Positions 62,857-64,000 of a stretch of 64,000 nucleotides of DNA are shown here, in pieces (within the stretch, counting starts at the first letter, position 1; each line of letters opens with the position of its first letter). The notes beneath the pieces were generated by a model. It was not told the origin of the DNA. It saw only the letters and a program-made list of their open reading frames with translations, and did not search any database. The translations under genes were made by a program, and so were the position numbers. Location of the stretch: positions 62,001 to 126,000 of the forward strand of contig NZ_MVHH01000003.1 of assembly GCF_002086515.1 (NCBI RefSeq), in the 5' to 3' direction. This stretch comes from Mycolicibacter arupensis. Its GTDB lineage: Bacteria > Actinomycetota > Actinomycetes > Mycobacteriales > Mycobacteriaceae.

Positions 62857-63960
62857 CTACGCGGCAACCACTCGATGCGCCGGCAGAACAACCACCGAGC
62901 CGTCTCCGGCGCGCACCATCTCGATCGCGACATCGGAAGGGCCCTCGGCAGTATCGATGCCGTCGCCTAACTCACGAAGCCGATAGGCGGTGCGCAACAA
63001 CTCGTCGACCTCACCGCGAGAGAACACGATGTCGCGCACACCGCGGGGACGGTCGATCTGCAGGGACGACAGTCGTCGCAGTACACCGGTGATGTCCCTT
63101 TCCAGCTCCACGACCGACCTTTGATCACGTTTGAGGGTGCCGATGAAGTTCTCGAAGAGGTTCGCCGGATTCAATTGGGCGTGCTCTACGGCCTGCAGGA
63201 CGATGACACGTTTCTTCAGTGCGATTGCTAGCTCGGCGAGTTCCAGATGGGCGCGGAAATCACCACCCTGTGGCTGATCGATCCCATCGAAGTGCTTCGT
63301 CAATTGCGCAAGCTCGACGGGTCGCCCACCCAACCCGTCGAGAGCGCGTCGCCATTTCTCGAGGCGCTGATGTGCCTGGGCTACGGCGGTCTCGATGGCG
63401 TAGACGGCGCTGTCCAATCCCAGCCCGACGCCGATCTTTCCCTCATCCAGCAGGATGGCGGTGGCCTTATCGATCGTGGCGCGGCAACCGCTGAGCGCCA
63501 CGCGCTCGCGGTCGAGGGCGTCATTATGCAGCTGCGTCAGCATCGCTGAGATGTTCGCGATGGCCTGTTGTCGTTTCTGTTCGGCGTGCGCACTGACTCC
63601 GACGGCGACTGCCATCAGCACCAGGGGAGCAGCGACGGTCAGGGCCCCGGCGCTTGCTGCGGCGACCCCAGCCGTGGCCGCGGACCCGCCGGCGGCAGCG
63701 GCCGCCTTCCCAGCGACCGGAACAAACGTTGCCTGCGCGGCGATCCCCGAAGGCCCCATCATGGCGCTGTGCACGCCGCCGGGAACTGCTTTGGACGCCA
63801 TCGACTTGACCATGCCGCCGCCGACCTGTGCGGCAACCTTCGCCGGGACGACCATGCGGTACAGGGTCTCGCCGGTGGCAGCGCTGGGAGCGGTCTTCGA
63901 TGTCTGGCTGATCAGCTGCGACAGGTGCGTGGCCAGTGGGCTTGCCGCATCGAGGTGCAT
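62857..63960 (-). CDS. Unknown protein with hydrophobic Ala/Gly-rich segment and long helices
   Basis: A 367-residue protein if started at the ATG at 63960; the frame stays open to the window edge, so the real start may be upstream. Residues about 82-124 form an Ala/Gly/Val-rich hydrophobic stretch (AAAAAGGSAATAGVAAASAG, ALTVAAPLVLMAVAVGVSA) that could insert into membrane as a hairpin. From about 125 onward it is helical and charged (EQKRQQAIANISAMLTQLHN). No family recognised. It converges on the defence operon. It could be an unrelated gene or a membrane-acting effector. Confidence 0.7.
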   Translation of the reverse strand: MHLDAASPLATHLSQLISQTSKTAPSAATGETLYRMVVPAKVAAQVGGGMVKSMASKAVPGGVHSAMMGPSGIAAQATFVPVAGKAAAAAGGSAATAGVAAASAGALTVAAPLVLMAVAVGVSAHAEQKRQQAIANISAMLTQLHNDALDRERVALSGCRATIDKATAILLDEGKIGVGLGLDSAVYAIETAVAQAHQRLEKWRRALDGLGGRPVELAQLTKHFDGIDQPQGGDFRAHLELAELAIALKKRVIVLQAVEHAQLNPANLFENFIGTLKRDQRSVVELERDITGVLRRLSSLQIDRPRGVRDIVFSRGEVDELLRTAYRLRELGDGIDTAEGPSDVAIEMVRAGDGSVVVLPAHRVVAA

Positions 63961-64000
63961 ACCCTGTCTGCGGTCGAGTTTCGCCGGGACCGGGTGGGCT

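Overview
The window is high-GC actinobacterial chromosome, and gene content and order point to a non-tuberculous mycobacterium. The first 8.7 kb carries the same order I recall for Rv0560c-Rv0566c of Mycobacterium tuberculosis: methyltransferase, menJ-type reductase, polyprenyl diphosphate synthase, htpX, glycerol-3-phosphate dehydrogenase, FAD monooxygenase, yajQ. One extra gene, a SulP transporter, sits inside this block. GTG/TTG starts, 4-nt start/stop overlaps and apparently leaderless genes also fit mycobacteria. No species can be assigned from sequence alone.

Layout. 1-8.9 kb: quinone and isoprenoid genes, SulP, gpsA, BVMO, yajQ and a tRNA-Tyr followed by a strong terminator. 9-25 kb: mainly metabolic genes, namely an amidohydrolase, a 2OG-Fe(II) oxygenase, a PPOX protein, an iron-box-controlled methyltransferase, a DUF309-galT-galK operon, a flavin monooxygenase, a large membrane protein with a degenerate kinase-like domain, an SDR, small membrane proteins, a thioesterase-methyltransferase pair and a carboxyltransferase. 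25-32 kb: a trypsin-fold exported protease, SelO, a VapBC module, an MMPL transporter and a divergent geranylgeranyl-reductase-type flavoprotein. 32-36.8 kb: a tight four-gene operon (ThDP enzyme, SRPBCC protein, KAS III-like enzyme, PLP aminotransferase) that looks like a small biosynthetic cluster.

36.8-41 kb is a regulatory cluster in unusual condition. The sigL-rslA pair is recognisable, but sigL has an in-frame amber codon at codon 46. Beside it lies a second sigma/anti-sigma-like pair: an 88-residue protein with only sigma region 4, translationally coupled to a protein that joins an intact anti-sigma zinc-binding domain to a complete carotenoid cleavage oxygenase. Next comes a paralogue of the 25.5 kb protease in which both the catalytic Asp and the catalytic Ser are substituted.

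41-62.6 kb is a compact anti-phage-type island on the + strand, probably two transcripts: (1) a SNF2/HepA-like helicase and a UvrD/HelD-like SF1 protein; (2) a 1712-residue DEAD/DUF1998 helicase ending in a candidate nuclease domain, a second SNF2 helicase, a 1321-residue adenine-specific methyltransferase, McrB with an EVE-like segment, McrC, and a co-translated unknown protein. It combines DISARM-like parts (helicases, DUF1998, adenine methylase) with a McrBC module in one run of coupled genes. A converging gene at 62.9-64 kb encodes an unknown protein with an Ala/Gly-rich hydrophobic segment and long helices. No integrase, transposase, CRISPR array or attachment site was seen, and the right end of the island is not bounded by the window.
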